NCBI GenBank assembly: GCA_017472905.1
Contig: JAFUNW010000365.1
Coordinates: 1 to 18,992, forward strand
Length of the DNA: 18,992 nt
Direction: 5' to 3'
Source of the DNA: Bacteroidaceae bacterium
GTDB lineage: Bacteria; Bacteroidota; Bacteroidia; Bacteroidales; Bacteroidaceae
A program made the position numbers and the translations under genes. The notes below the pieces were generated by a model. It was not told the DNA's origin, did not search any database, and was given only the letters and a program-made list of their open reading frames with translations. This document shows positions 1 to 8,009 of this stretch, one piece after another. Position 1 is the first letter of the stretch. Each line of letters opens with the position of its first letter.

Positions 1-954
1 CAGCATGACCAATATCGAGACGAAGAATGTCCCTCCGTCCCATTCGAGGCTTCCTTGCGAAAATATCTCAAGTGGTTTTTCGAGTGGATTGGCTATGTCG
101 CGGTGGAAACCGAGTATTACAATGGTTCCTGCCGAGAGCATTCTCAGGGCTTTGCCTGTCACTTTGTCAAGCAGGAACGACCCCATCAGTACGGCCAGTG
201 AACCGGCCAATCCGAGGAGGGTTGCTAACAGGAAACTTCGGCCATATTCGGCCTTGAACATTTCCAATCCCGGTTCATTGAATGGAGCAAGCAGGTAGAT
301 TGCAGCGAATAAGATAAGGATACCCAATCCGATAAAGGCTTTGTGGAAACCAAGAATGGTCCGGCACATTCGGTCGAACGGATTTTTCCAGGTCGTGGCG
401 CAAGCATGTCCCAATAGGAAGTAGGGCATGGCTAAGGGAACATTGGTCAGACTCCATGCTATGTCAGCTCCGCTATGGTTGTAGAGGATGGAGAGAGCAA
501 TGGAGACGAACGAAAGGATGAGCAAATTGCGCGTCCGTCCTCCCCATAATTGAAAAAACAGTTTGACGAAGAAGAGCGTAGCCACGAACCACATCATGGT
601 GCAGGCCGGAATCTCTCCTACGCTGTGAAATCCGGTCAAGACTCCCAGTATCGACCAGCACGTTTCGCCATCGTCTACGTGCCCAATCCATAGTCCCAAG
701 CGTTTTACAGTGCATATAATCAAGTAAGGAACAAGGAGATTGTACCAACTTTTTTTCAAAAACATGCGGAACGACTCTTCGCGTTTGCTGAGATAGCCTG
801 AAATCAGGAAAAAGACCGGGACATTGAACGCATAGATGAACGGACACATGCTTTCGGGCCACGAATGGCCCCAAACGATGAAGAACATACCGAGGACTTT
901 CATCCAGTCAATCCAATTTTTGCGTTCTTTCGCAGGCAGAGAAGGTTGGCTCAT
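1..954 (-). CDS. Acyltransferase family 3 membrane protein (partial, C-terminus off the left edge)
   Basis: The reading frame is open from an ATG at 954 down to base 1 (318 codons, no stop), so the gene is cut by the window edge. The N-terminus reads NWIDWMKVLGMFFIVWGHSW, then a conserved FLISGYLSK segment at about residues 49-57. This is the layout of Acyl_transf_3 / fucose-4-O-acetylase-like (COG3594) proteins, where the His after the first helix (His30 here) is the expected catalytic residue. Several further hydrophobic helices follow, so it is a polytopic inner-membrane protein. The family moves acetyl or other acyl groups onto sugars of exopolysaccharide, O-antigen or glycolipid; the substrate here cannot be told. 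A full -33/-7 promoter lies just upstream (991-1022), so it probably begins its own transcription unit. The family call is firm and the substrate unknown. Confidence 0.85.
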   Translation of the reverse strand, partial: MSQPSLPAKERKNWIDWMKVLGMFFIVWGHSWPESMCPFIYAFNVPVFFLISGYLSKREESFRMFLKKSWYNLLVPYLIICTVKRLGLWIGHVDDGETCWSILGVLTGFHSVGEIPACTMMWFVATLFFVKLFFQLWGGRTRNLLILSFVSIALSILYNHSGADIAWSLTNVPLAMPYFLLGHACATTWKNPFDRMCRTILGFHKAFIGLGILILFAAIYLLAPFNEPGLEMFKAEYGRSFLLATLLGLAGSLAVLMGSFLLDKVTGKALRMLSAGTIVILGFHRDIANPLEKPLEIFSQGSLEWDGGTFFVSILVML

Positions 955-990
955 AGGGTATCGTATGATTAGATGTTTCGAAAAGTGGGG

Positions 991-1022
991 CAAAAATAAC
1001 CAAATTCTTTGAAGTCGCCAAA
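991..1022 (-). promoter_or_regulatory. Bacteroidales-type promoter for the acyltransferase gene
   Basis: On the minus strand TTTG (1019-1022) is followed after 20 bases by TATTTTTG (991-998), matching both boxes of the Bacteroides consensus TTTG-N19-21-TAnnTTTG. The -7 box lies 36 nt upstream of the ATG at 954. It is the only promoter in the window where I see both boxes at good spacing. Confidence 0.65.
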
Positions 1023-1256
1023 GGTTGTTTCCCAAAAGGCGGGAAATGAAGGGTTTTTCCGGACGGGGAGGGGTGAGACAGGAGGATGTCGGCGTTGCGA
1101 CAAATCTTTACGGACTCAAACGGATGCCCTGTCAACCGGATTTATAAACCTTTTTCTCAGAAACGGAAAAGGAGGCTGAAAGCGGGTAATTTGTTGCTTT
1201 TGAATGGCAAAAAGCGGAGGAGAAAACGAAAAAGTGCGGCCGGCAGAGAGTCGTTT

Positions 1257-1312
1257 GCCGTGCAGCAGAATTCGGGGAGCCGTGCAACAGATGTTCGTCT
1301 GCTGCACGGCTC
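1257..1312. repeat. Hairpin with a three-copy 13-mer
   Basis: The 13-mer GCCGTGCAGCAGA (1257-1269) recurs directly as GCCGTGCAACAGA (1279-1291) and inverted as TCTGCTGCACGGC (1298-1310). The second copy and the inverted copy form a stem of 15 pairs (1277-1291 with 1298-1312) with one A-C mismatch and a 6-nt loop, TGTTCG. The first copy pairs perfectly with the inverted copy over 13 bp with a 28-nt loop, so two stems compete. No T-run follows on either strand, so it is not a typical intrinsic terminator. Confidence 0.75.
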
Positions 1313-1612
1313 ATGGAAAAATGCGCCTTTCGTTTCCGTTTTTTCTCTCAAAAGCAGAGAAAAAGGGGTGGTGGGTTTGCAAAGAGGGGAAAGTCTCCTG
1401 AAAAGAAGCGGAAAGTAATATTTTCGGACGAAACTTCCCGACTGAGAAAAAAAAGGCTCGTTTTCGGCCCTTCTGAGCCACTTTCTCGACTTCGGTGAGG
1501 GGAAAACAGGTCCGAAAGCGGGAAAAAGAACGTATGGAGAGGAGTTGAAAATTAAAAGATACGGACAAGATAGTAATTCTGTACGATAAAAATTGTGGAC
1601 GAAATGCCTTCT

Positions 1613-1661
1613 GGAAAAACAAGCGTCCCGCATGCGGAATTCAAGCACCACATGCGAGACG
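1613..1661 (-). terminator. Intrinsic terminator of the BNR_4 gene
   Basis: Read on the minus strand, 34 nt past the stop of the BNR_4 gene, an 11-bp stem (1651-1661 with 1624-1634, one G-U pair) and a 16-nt loop are followed by CTTGTTTTTCC. GC-rich stem plus T-rich tail in the right orientation fits Rho-independent termination. Confidence 0.65.
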
Positions 1662-1694
1662 TTTGGGGAGGAAAGTCTAACGAGGGGCTTTCCC

Positions 1695-3536
1695 TTATTC
1701 CTGTGAAACCAGTGCTTCTACCTCTTCAGACAGGAGCGCACGTTTGTAGACCCGGAGTTCCCCTTTGGAATAGGCATACGTGCCTCCATAAACCAATTGT
1801 TTCTTTTCCAATGGGATGCTTTGGTCGAGCATGCCGTTGATGTAAGTGCGGAGCACCCCTCCTTCGCACGTTACGGCGTAGGTTACCTCTTGGAGCGGTG
1901 TCGGTTCGTACCAATCTCCGTTCGTTCCTCGCGGATGGTTTTGCCAACTGTCGGCTGTGGCCAGCATGTTGGTGCTCACGTACTGTTGTTTGCCTATCGT
2001 GACAATGGGCTTCCATGTTTTCCGGTCAATTTCTACCGAGAGATTTCCCATTGAGAAGAGTTTGCCTCCGTAGTTTTGTGGGTCTGGCTTTACGGTGAGC
2101 GAAATGGTGAAGTCACCTTTTCTGAGGCGTGCCGATTTCGCGGTGAGGTCTTTGGCTTTGATCCGTTTTTTCTCCGGATTGATAGTCGGTTTGGGCCAAG
2201 CGTAGTCGCAGTGGATAGCTGTGGGATATCCTTGTTTGCGTTGAGCGCTGACTATCCAGTCGTAATAGTTTCCGTACATCCATCCTATGCGCAAGGGGGA
2301 ACGGTCGGAACCCGGAATCACGTAGGGGCGCGAGTTGTTCAGGGCTGAGTTATAAGTCAGCTGTTCGCGAGTCACTTCGCCATTCTCCTGTACGGTGAAC
2401 TTTACGATTTCGTAATGTCTTCCTTGTGTACCTTCCACCGGAACGGAGGCAACGATTGTTTGCGGATTACTCGGGTCTATGCTCATGCCGCCGCTGTAAC
2501 ATTTTTCGATGTTGGGAGTTTGGTGGAAGTGGCCTCCGGCATTGGCTAGGAAACTTTTCTTCCACTCGCTGCCGGTCCATCGAGCATAATAATAGTCGTG
2601 CGAGTCTTTGGCTTCGTTGAGGCGCACCATAGCGATGGCCGGCTTTCCATTGGTTGTTTCTGCCACTTGCCAAAGCCAGGCTCGTTCGTTGCTCGGATGG
2701 TCCACTACAACGAGGGGATTCTCTTTCCGGAAGCGTTCTCCCTTGTTGACGCGCCAAGGTCCTTCGGCAATGTGCGAAAGGGTACGTCCGTTGATGTCTT
2801 CCAACGTGCCTTCTTTGATGTTGATGTAATTGAAGTAAAGGAAATTGGGCATTTCGTTGTCGGGGTGTCCGGTTGTATATCCCAGTAGGATACGGTCTTT
2901 CCCGTTGGAGTGGTACTTCGCGTAAGGACGTGCACCGGTCGATTGTATCATTTGGTAAGGTCCCCAATCGGTCTGCACGTTGTCTTGGTCATCGGGCAAC
3001 GTGAGTCTGGCAATGGTCGGATGCCATCCGATTCCGCGCCAGCAGAGATAGATGTGTTCCGGGTCTTCGGAGAGGATGAAAGGCGAAGGATAGGTGGTGT
3101 TGTGCGATGTTTTGATTTTCTTCTCCTCGCCCAAAGTGGTGATGTCGCCTTTTTCGCGCGAAATGCGGTAGTAGAAACAAGGTTCGTCGGTGTGGCGCGA
3201 ATAGAATATCATGACTCTCTCGTCCGGCAGCACGAGGAAAGTCGGGTTGTTGTGGTCGTCCGGCTGGAAATATGAGCGAATCAACACTTCGGTACGTCTT
3301 CCGGTGATGAAGTCATACTGCATTGCCTTGATGTTGCCATGTACATCGATGTATCCGAGGTAGGTGCGGTTGATTGTTCCGTTCGGATTTTCGTAGTGCA
3401 AGGCTCTCGGGTCGGCAAACCAACACCAGGCTCCTTCCGGAGTGACTTCGTGTCCGCTGAATGAGTCGGTAGCCCGGATGACTCTTGGGCCTAACGCTAA
3501 AAATGCCAGCAGGCATAGGATAAATCTGCTTTTCAT
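1695..3536 (-). CDS. Secreted BNR_4 beta-propeller protein with C-terminal LamG-like domain (putative polysaccharide lyase or glycosidase)
   Basis: 613 residues. A hydrophobic signal sequence (about 1-22, ending VIRA) indicates export. Residues ~30-460 carry motifs typical of the BNR_4 seven-bladed propeller family: CWFADPRAL (38-46), QPDDHNNPTF (91-100), MIFYSRH (109-115), TYPSPF (148-153) and ARPYAKY (202-208). Residues ~475-613 resemble a concanavalin A-like / LamG fold (DFTISLTVKP at the start, GELRVYKRAL near the end). BNR_4 relatives include ulvan and other polysaccharide lyases and GH145-type enzymes, so a periplasmic or surface glycan-degrading role is likely; lyase or hydrolase cannot be decided by eye. 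The start is supported by the signal peptide and by TATCTTTG 38 nt upstream. No SusC/SusD pair is in the window. Codons are G/C-rich relative to the right half. Confidence 0.8.
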   Translation of the reverse strand: MKSRFILCLLAFLALGPRVIRATDSFSGHEVTPEGAWCWFADPRALHYENPNGTINRTYLGYIDVHGNIKAMQYDFITGRRTEVLIRSYFQPDDHNNPTFLVLPDERVMIFYSRHTDEPCFYYRISREKGDITTLGEEKKIKTSHNTTYPSPFILSEDPEHIYLCWRGIGWHPTIARLTLPDDQDNVQTDWGPYQMIQSTGARPYAKYHSNGKDRILLGYTTGHPDNEMPNFLYFNYINIKEGTLEDINGRTLSHIAEGPWRVNKGERFRKENPLVVVDHPSNERAWLWQVAETTNGKPAIAMVRLNEAKDSHDYYYARWTGSEWKKSFLANAGGHFHQTPNIEKCYSGGMSIDPSNPQTIVASVPVEGTQGRHYEIVKFTVQENGEVTREQLTYNSALNNSRPYVIPGSDRSPLRIGWMYGNYYDWIVSAQRKQGYPTAIHCDYAWPKPTINPEKKRIKAKDLTAKSARLRKGDFTISLTVKPDPQNYGGKLFSMGNLSVEIDRKTWKPIVTIGKQQYVSTNMLATADSWQNHPRGTNGDWYEPTPLQEVTYAVTCEGGVLRTYINGMLDQSIPLEKKQLVYGGTYAYSKGELRVYKRALLSEEVEALVSQE

Positions 3537-3573
3537 TTGCTTGTGTTTTTAATGATAACTTTAATTTTTCGCA

Positions 3574-3581
3574 CAAAGATA
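3574..3581 (-). promoter_or_regulatory. -7 box of the BNR_4 gene promoter
   Basis: TATCTTTG on the minus strand matches TAnnTTTG exactly, 38 nt before the ATG. I see no TTTG at the expected -33 position, so only half the promoter is supported. Confidence 0.5.
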
Positions 3582-3707
3582 AGCGAATTCGGCCATAAAC
3601 TTTCCTTGCCTGCCTACATTTTTCCGCAGAAGAAGTGTTTTCTCTCTTTTTGGAAGATTCATCATCAAAAAAAGAGGCTTTTCTCTGAATTTCTCCGATG
3701 AATCTAT

Positions 3708-3715
3708 TACCTTTG
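3708..3715 (+). promoter_or_regulatory. -7 box of the alkaline phosphatase promoter
   Basis: TACCTTTG matches TAnnTTTG, 37 nt before the ATG at 3753. Spacing to the start codon mirrors that of the divergent BNR_4 gene. No clear -33 box or Pho-box-like direct repeat is visible. Confidence 0.5.
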
Positions 3716-3752
3716 CAAACAATATCAATGAATTTTTGTAAACGAACCAAAC

Positions 3753-5171
3753 ATGAAAAAGACACTGTTTTTTCTGTTCGCCCTGTTGTGTTGGGCGAGT
3801 TTGCCTCTCAAAGGACAGCAGGCCAAGTATGTATTTTATTTTATAGGTGACGGAATGGGTGTGAACCAACTGAATGGAACGGAAGCCTATCGTGCAGAGC
3901 TGGAAGGACGCATCGGTATTGCTCCTTTGCTCTTCAGCCGGTTTCCTGTAGCCACCTTTGCTACCACCTATTCGGCAACAAACGGAGTGACCGATTCGGC
4001 TGCTTCCGGTACGGCACTTGCTACGGGAGAAAAGACCAAGAACGGAACGCTGGGCATGCTGAAAGACCGTGAGACAAAGGTCAACAGCGTAGCTGTACGG
4101 GCACAAGAGGCCGGAGCACGGGTAGGGATTGCCACGAGCGTGAGTGTAGACCATGCTACGCCGGCTGCTTTTTATGCCCATGTTCCCAATAGAAACGATT
4201 ACTATGGAGTCGGAAAACAGATGATAGAAACCGGTTTTGACTTCTATGCAGGTTCGGATTTCCAACGGCCGCAACATCCGGCTCATGCAGCAGAGGCAAA
4301 CCTCTATGAACAGAGCGAGAAGAACGGTTACACCATCGCACGCGGATACAAAGAGTATCGAAAAAAAGCAGCCAAGGCCGAGAAGATGATTTTGTTGCAA
4401 AGCGAAAAGGCCAGCCGCAAGGACCGTTCTTCCATTTCCTATGCCATCGACCGCGAGAAGGACGACTTGACGCTGACCGACATTACCCGCGCAGCCGTAA
4501 ATTTTCTATCCAAAGATTTGTCGAAAGGTTTCTTCCTGATGGTGGAAGGCGGAAAAATCGACTGGGCTTGTCATGCCAACGATGCTGCTACGGTCTTTCA
4601 CGAGGTGATGGACATGGACAATGCCATTCGGGTGGCTTATGAGTTTTATGAACAACACCCTGATGAGACGCTGATAGTCGTGACGGCCGACCACGAAACG
4701 GGAGGAATTGTTTTGGGTACGGGCGATTATGCTTTGAATCTCCAGGCTTTGAAACATCAAAAGGTCAGTGTCAACAAATTCAGCACTCTGTTGAACGACT
4801 TGAGGGCCGGGACTTCGAACAAGGTGACTTGGGAAATGGTACAAAAAGCGTTGACCGAGAACTTCGGCTTTTGGGATGCTGTGAAACTGAACAAACGACA
4901 AGAGGAGCGTTTGAAGAAAACATACGAAGCTACTTTTGCAGGGAAAGATGCGGCCAAGGATGTCAGCGAATACCAACGAGACGAGCGTTTGGCTGCTGTA
5001 GCCAAAGAGATTATCAACGAAATAGCAATGGTTGGCTGGGTCAGTGGCGGACATTCCAACGGCTACGTTCCGGTTTTTGCTGTGGGAGTCGGAGCCGATA
5101 AATTTCATGCCCGGACGGACAATGCCGAAATACCGAAGAAGATAGCGGAAGCAGCCGGCTGGGAATGGTAA
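3753..5171 (+). CDS. Secreted alkaline phosphatase (PhoA family)
   Basis: 472 residues with an N-terminal signal peptide (about 1-21, cleaved near KGQQ), so it acts in the periplasm or outside the cell, hydrolysing phosphomonoesters. All PhoA landmarks are present: IGDGMG (Asp33, metal), VTDSAASGTA (Asp81 and nucleophile Ser82), VDHATPAAF (His134 region), MVEGGKIDWACH (Glu265, Asp270, His274), TADHETGG (Asp313, His314) and SGGHSNGYVP (His434). Length fits the family. It is transcribed divergently from the BNR_4 gene and converges on the HhH gene with a 17-nt gap and no obvious terminator between. A catalytically intact enzyme is expected; a phosphodiesterase side activity or a sugar-phosphate substrate linked to the neighbouring glycan enzyme is speculation. 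Confidence 0.95.
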   Translation: MKKTLFFLFALLCWASLPLKGQQAKYVFYFIGDGMGVNQLNGTEAYRAELEGRIGIAPLLFSRFPVATFATTYSATNGVTDSAASGTALATGEKTKNGTLGMLKDRETKVNSVAVRAQEAGARVGIATSVSVDHATPAAFYAHVPNRNDYYGVGKQMIETGFDFYAGSDFQRPQHPAHAAEANLYEQSEKNGYTIARGYKEYRKKAAKAEKMILLQSEKASRKDRSSISYAIDREKDDLTLTDITRAAVNFLSKDLSKGFFLMVEGGKIDWACHANDAATVFHEVMDMDNAIRVAYEFYEQHPDETLIVVTADHETGGIVLGTGDYALNLQALKHQKVSVNKFSTLLNDLRAGTSNKVTWEMVQKALTENFGFWDAVKLNKRQEERLKKTYEATFAGKDAAKDVSEYQRDERLAAVAKEIINEIAMVGWVSGGHSNGYVPVFAVGVGADKFHARTDNAEIPKKIAEAAGWEW

Positions 5172-5188
5172 TTTCGTTGGTCGGGTTG

Positions 5189-6124
5189 TTAAAAAGAGAC
5201 ATATGGCTTCAGTCGATCCAGATCTTCGGGAGTAAACTCCGGATAGAGAGTCAATTCTTGTAAACTCTTTATTGCACCGTGTTTTTTGCGGTGCTCTACA
5301 ATGATTCGGGCCTGATAAAAATTGAGATAGGGGTGGTCGCGTAGGCGATCGACCCCTTCTTTGTTGATGAAGATGCCGGGGGTATGGGGCGTTTCGATGA
5401 TAAACCACCGATGCATGTCGGGGGTTAGGTGTGGGGAAACTTCTTGCAATTGTTCTACGCTACAGAAACCTCCGAGACGTAGGCGCATTGATACGATTTT
5501 ACGGGCAAGATAACTGCCTATTCCCGGTATTTTTTTCAATTCGGTTGTGTCGGCACTGTTTAGGTCCAGGCGGGTTCCTTCGGGATATTTGTAAGTCGAA
5601 TCTTTCTTTACGAAGGTGGGCCGTTGGGGGAGGGGACTCTTCATGGGGCGCTTTGTAAATTGCTCCCCAATGCGTATATAAGGAAGCAACTGCTTGTAAA
5701 CATCTTCAGGCAATCCGTATATACGGGATAAGGATTCCGGTGTGCGGAAAACGCCTCCCTTTCTTCGGTAACGAAGGAGGTTGCTTGCTATACGTGGGGA
5801 AAGCCCCATTCGGATGAGTTGGGAAGAGTCTGCCGTATTGGGGTCAAACGGTTCCGGAACGATAATCAATCGGTTGGGGGCTGTCGTCCCTTCTGAGTGA
5901 TAGGAACGTTGAGACGTGTCGCGCCGATAGCTGACAGGAGTTTGAGCCTCGCTGCGAAAGAGAAGTGCAGAACTGTCTGTCGGTTGCTTCCCGGATAGGT
6001 CATCTGTCAAAGACGAACGTTGCGTTCGAAAACAGAGAATCACCAGAGAGACGACTATAATGGTCGAGAGTATCCCGATGGCGATTTTATCGTTGCGCGA
6101 AAAATAGAAGAACTCTTTCCACAT
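5189..6124 (-). CDS. ComEA-like helix-hairpin-helix protein, membrane-anchored
   Basis: 311 residues from the ATG at 6124; an in-frame GTG at 6136 would add four residues, but the ATG (MWKEFFYFSRND) looks more natural. One membrane segment lies at about 14-33 (KIAIGILSTIIVVSLVIL region), followed by a low-complexity Ser/Thr-rich linker. Three helix-hairpin-helix-type units follow: ~95-150 (DPNTADSSQLIRMGLSPRIA), ~187-236 (DLNSADTTELKKIPGIGSYL, the best match) and ~250-307. HhH repeats of the ComEA type bind double-stranded DNA non-specifically; in competent bacteria ComEA captures incoming DNA outside the inner membrane. Whether this one works in DNA uptake is not shown. It lies 29 nt downstream of the symporter gene in the same direction and probably shares its transcript. 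The conserved domain call is strong and the role tentative. Confidence 0.85.
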   Translation of the reverse strand: MWKEFFYFSRNDKIAIGILSTIIVVSLVILCFRTQRSSLTDDLSGKQPTDSSALLFRSEAQTPVSYRRDTSQRSYHSEGTTAPNRLIIVPEPFDPNTADSSQLIRMGLSPRIASNLLRYRRKGGVFRTPESLSRIYGLPEDVYKQLLPYIRIGEQFTKRPMKSPLPQRPTFVKKDSTYKYPEGTRLDLNSADTTELKKIPGIGSYLARKIVSMRLRLGGFCSVEQLQEVSPHLTPDMHRWFIIETPHTPGIFINKEGVDRLRDHPYLNFYQARIIVEHRKKHGAIKSLQELTLYPEFTPEDLDRLKPYVSF

Positions 6125-6153
6125 GGCAATTCCCACCTATCGCTTGAAGATTT

Positions 6154-7521
6154 CTACAATACTCCCAGTTCGTTGATGAAGATTAAACCGATGGCTATCG
6201 GTGCAAAGTATTTTACCACAAGGAGATAACACTTGAAGTAAGGGACTTTCAAGCGTCCGCCATTGGAAATTTCTTCCCATACGATTTGGCGGTTGAGATA
6301 CCAACCTGTAAACAGTGCTATCAGCATTCCACCCAATGGGAGCATTACTTTGGATGTGAGGGCATCAAGGAAGTCAAAGAAAGTCATGCCGCCAATCAGG
6401 AAATGACTGAGTACTCCGAACGACAACGATGAGAGGATTCCTAAAAGAATGCAGCCGAGAGTTACATAATTGGCAGCCCGGTTGCGGCTGACATGCCACT
6501 CTTCATGGACGAAAGCCGTTACAACTTCGTGCATTGAAATGGTGGATGTCAATGCGGCCAAAGCCAACAGGATGTAGAACATCAGAGAGAAGATATAGGC
6601 AAGCAAGGGAATATCTCCAAAGGCTAATTGAAAGACATTGGGTAGGGTGATGAATAGCAGGGAGGGACCGGCATCCGGAGATATGCCCACACTGAAAGCG
6701 GCCGGGAAGATGATAATACCGGCCATGATAGCCACACACGTGTCGATGCAGCCGACACTGAGAGCTGTTTTCCCTAAATTGGTCTCTTTGTTGAAGTAAG
6801 AAGCGTAGGTCGACAAACAGCCTAGTCCCAGGCTTAGCGAGAAGAATGCTTGCCCCATTGCACTTAAGAAAACACCCGGAGTGACTTTGCTGAAGTCGGG
6901 CTGTAATAAGAATTTCAATCCTTTATCCGCTCCCGGAAGTGAGAGTGAACAACATACGAGAACCAATATCAGAATGAACAACATCGGCATCATAATTTTA
7001 GCCGACTTCTCAATGCCTTTTTTAACACCCATCACAATGACTGCATGGGTCAAAACCAAAAATACGACCATCCAAAGCATTGGTTTCCAAGGATTCTGAG
7101 AGAATGCGATGAAGGAGGTAGCAAAGTCTTCGGCTTTCATTCCGGAGAAACCTCCGATTCCGGCCTGCAACGTATATTCCAATGTCCAGCCGGCTACGAC
7201 AGAATAGTAACTCAGAATCAGAAATCCGGCTAATACGCCCATGTATCCGATGAATCTCCAAGGAGAACCCGGAGCTAATACCCGATAAGCTCCGGCTGTG
7301 TTGGCACGGGAATGACGACCGATGACGAATTCCGACATCATGATAGGTAATCCCATGATGATGACGCATGCCAAATAGATAAGGATAAAGGCTGCTCCAC
7401 CGTTGTTGCCAGTTTCATAAGGGAAGCGCCAGATGTTTCCTAATCCGACAGCGGAACCGGCTGCAGCAAGAATCGCTCCTATCTTGCTGCCGAAGTTAAC
7501 TCTGTTCTGAGAAGCTTTCAT
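6154..7521 (-). CDS. Sodium-dependent symporter, NSS (SNF, LeuT-like) family
   Basis: 455 residues, almost entirely hydrophobic helices, so a polytopic inner-membrane transporter. The TM1 signature SAVGLGNIWRFPY followed by GNNGGAAF is diagnostic of the neurotransmitter:sodium symporter family, where the unwound TM1 carries the Na+ and substrate sites. Other family patches are GLPIMMSEFVIGR and SYYSVVAGWTLEY. At 455 residues it is short for the family, like bacterial members with 11 rather than 12 helices. Substrates are usually amino acids or related small molecules (Leu, Trp and Tyr transporters are known); none can be assigned here. The gene begins 39 nt below a TACTTTTG box in a divergent, symmetric promoter shared with the VanZ-like gene, and is followed closely by the HhH gene. 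Confidence 0.93.
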   Translation of the reverse strand: MKASQNRVNFGSKIGAILAAAGSAVGLGNIWRFPYETGNNGGAAFILIYLACVIIMGLPIMMSEFVIGRHSRANTAGAYRVLAPGSPWRFIGYMGVLAGFLILSYYSVVAGWTLEYTLQAGIGGFSGMKAEDFATSFIAFSQNPWKPMLWMVVFLVLTHAVIVMGVKKGIEKSAKIMMPMLFILILVLVCCSLSLPGADKGLKFLLQPDFSKVTPGVFLSAMGQAFFSLSLGLGCLSTYASYFNKETNLGKTALSVGCIDTCVAIMAGIIIFPAAFSVGISPDAGPSLLFITLPNVFQLAFGDIPLLAYIFSLMFYILLALAALTSTISMHEVVTAFVHEEWHVSRNRAANYVTLGCILLGILSSLSFGVLSHFLIGGMTFFDFLDALTSKVMLPLGGMLIALFTGWYLNRQIVWEEISNGGRLKVPYFKCYLLVVKYFAPIAIGLIFINELGVL

Positions 7522-7555
7522 ATTTCTTACAAAGTGTTATATAATTCAACGAATG

Positions 7556-7591
7556 GCTGCAAAAGTACAAAATACTTCGTACTTTTGCAGC
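7556..7591. promoter_or_regulatory. Symmetric divergent promoter between symporter and VanZ-like gene
   Basis: A perfect 13-bp inverted repeat, GCTGCAAAAGTAC (7556-7568) and GTACTTTTGCAGC (7579-7591), brackets a 10-nt spacer. Each arm contains TACTTTTG, an exact TAnnTTTG -7 box: minus strand at 7560-7567 for the symporter, plus strand at 7580-7587 for the VanZ-like gene. ATGs lie 38 nt and 44 nt away. The arrangement could simply be two back-to-back promoters, or also the operator of a dimeric regulator. Confidence 0.6.
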
Positions 7592-7631
7592 AAAATAGTA
7601 GTGAATCTTTCAAAATAACAACGAAATTATT

Positions 7632-8009
7632 ATGAAAAGGTATTTCAAAAATTATAAGTACTCGTGGGGTATCATTGGGTTGATTCTCTATTTGTCGTTT
7701 TTTACACCTCCGAAAATGGAGATGGATGAGATAACGAACATAGATAAGTTGGCACATATCTGCATGTATGGCGGGTTGTGTACGATTATTTGGTGGGAAT
7801 ATTGGAGGAAACATCACGTCCTTTCTCTGATACGTACTATAATCGGAGCCATCGTATTGCCCATCGCTTTGAGCGGTGCGATAGAATTGTTACAAGAGTA
7901 TGTAACGGAGAACCGAAGCGGAGATTGGGCAGACATGATAGCCAATACAATCGGTGTTCTGTTGGCTGCCCTTCTCGGATACTTCGGATTCTCTCGTTTA
8001 AAAAGGTGA
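7632..8009 (+). CDS. VanZ-like family membrane protein
   Basis: 125 residues with four hydrophobic segments (about 11-26, 43-56, 67-86, 100-121). The patches NIDKLAHICMYGGL and ELLQEY...RSGDWADMIANTIG are the VanZ-like domain signature (conserved H near TM2, E and D-x-x-A-N around TM3-4). VanZ of enterococci gives low-level teicoplanin resistance, but most family members are of unknown function and this one should not be read as a resistance gene. The ATG follows the divergent promoter at 7580. Its TGA (8007-8009) directly abuts the TAA of the convergent sigma-factor gene, with no bases between. Confidence 0.88.
   Translation: MKRYFKNYKYSWGIIGLILYLSFFTPPKMEMDEITNIDKLAHICMYGGLCTIIWWEYWRKHHVLSLIRTIIGAIVLPIALSGAIELLQEYVTENRSGDWADMIANTIGVLLAALLGYFGFSRLKR

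Larger units (their letters stand above)
955..1694. other. Gene-free stretch with three inverted repeats
   Basis: This 740-bp gap separates the acyltransferase from the BNR_4 gene. It holds the acyltransferase promoter, a 15-bp hairpin with a third repeat copy (1257-1312), a 9-bp AT-rich hairpin (TTTTTCTCT 1340-1348 / AGAGAAAAA 1356-1364) and a terminator (1613-1661). The plus strand is strongly purine-rich from about 1140 to 1570. Open frames here (for example minus 1157-1651) translate into F/L/S/P-rich or K/R/G-rich low-complexity sequence with no recognisable domain, so I do not call a gene. Confidence 0.6.

Noticed and set aside
1157..1651. 164-codon minus-strand open frame in the gap before the BNR_4 gene
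   Set aside because: Composition is F/L/S/P-rich as expected from the reverse of a purine-rich strand, it runs through two hairpins and the terminator, and it shows no domain or signal sequence.
3561..4400. 279-codon minus-strand open frame antisense to the alkaline phosphatase
   Set aside because: Lies over a certain, fully conserved PhoA gene and its promoter; Cys/Ser/Arg-rich shadow translation without recognisable motifs.
4506..5408. 300-codon minus-strand open frame over the phosphatase 3' end and the HhH gene
   Set aside because: Covers parts of two well-supported genes in the wrong frame; no family features.
7632..8009. Glycopeptide resistance gene (vanZ)
   Set aside because: Only the broad VanZ-like domain is present, with no van cluster nearby; naming it a resistance gene would overstate the evidence.
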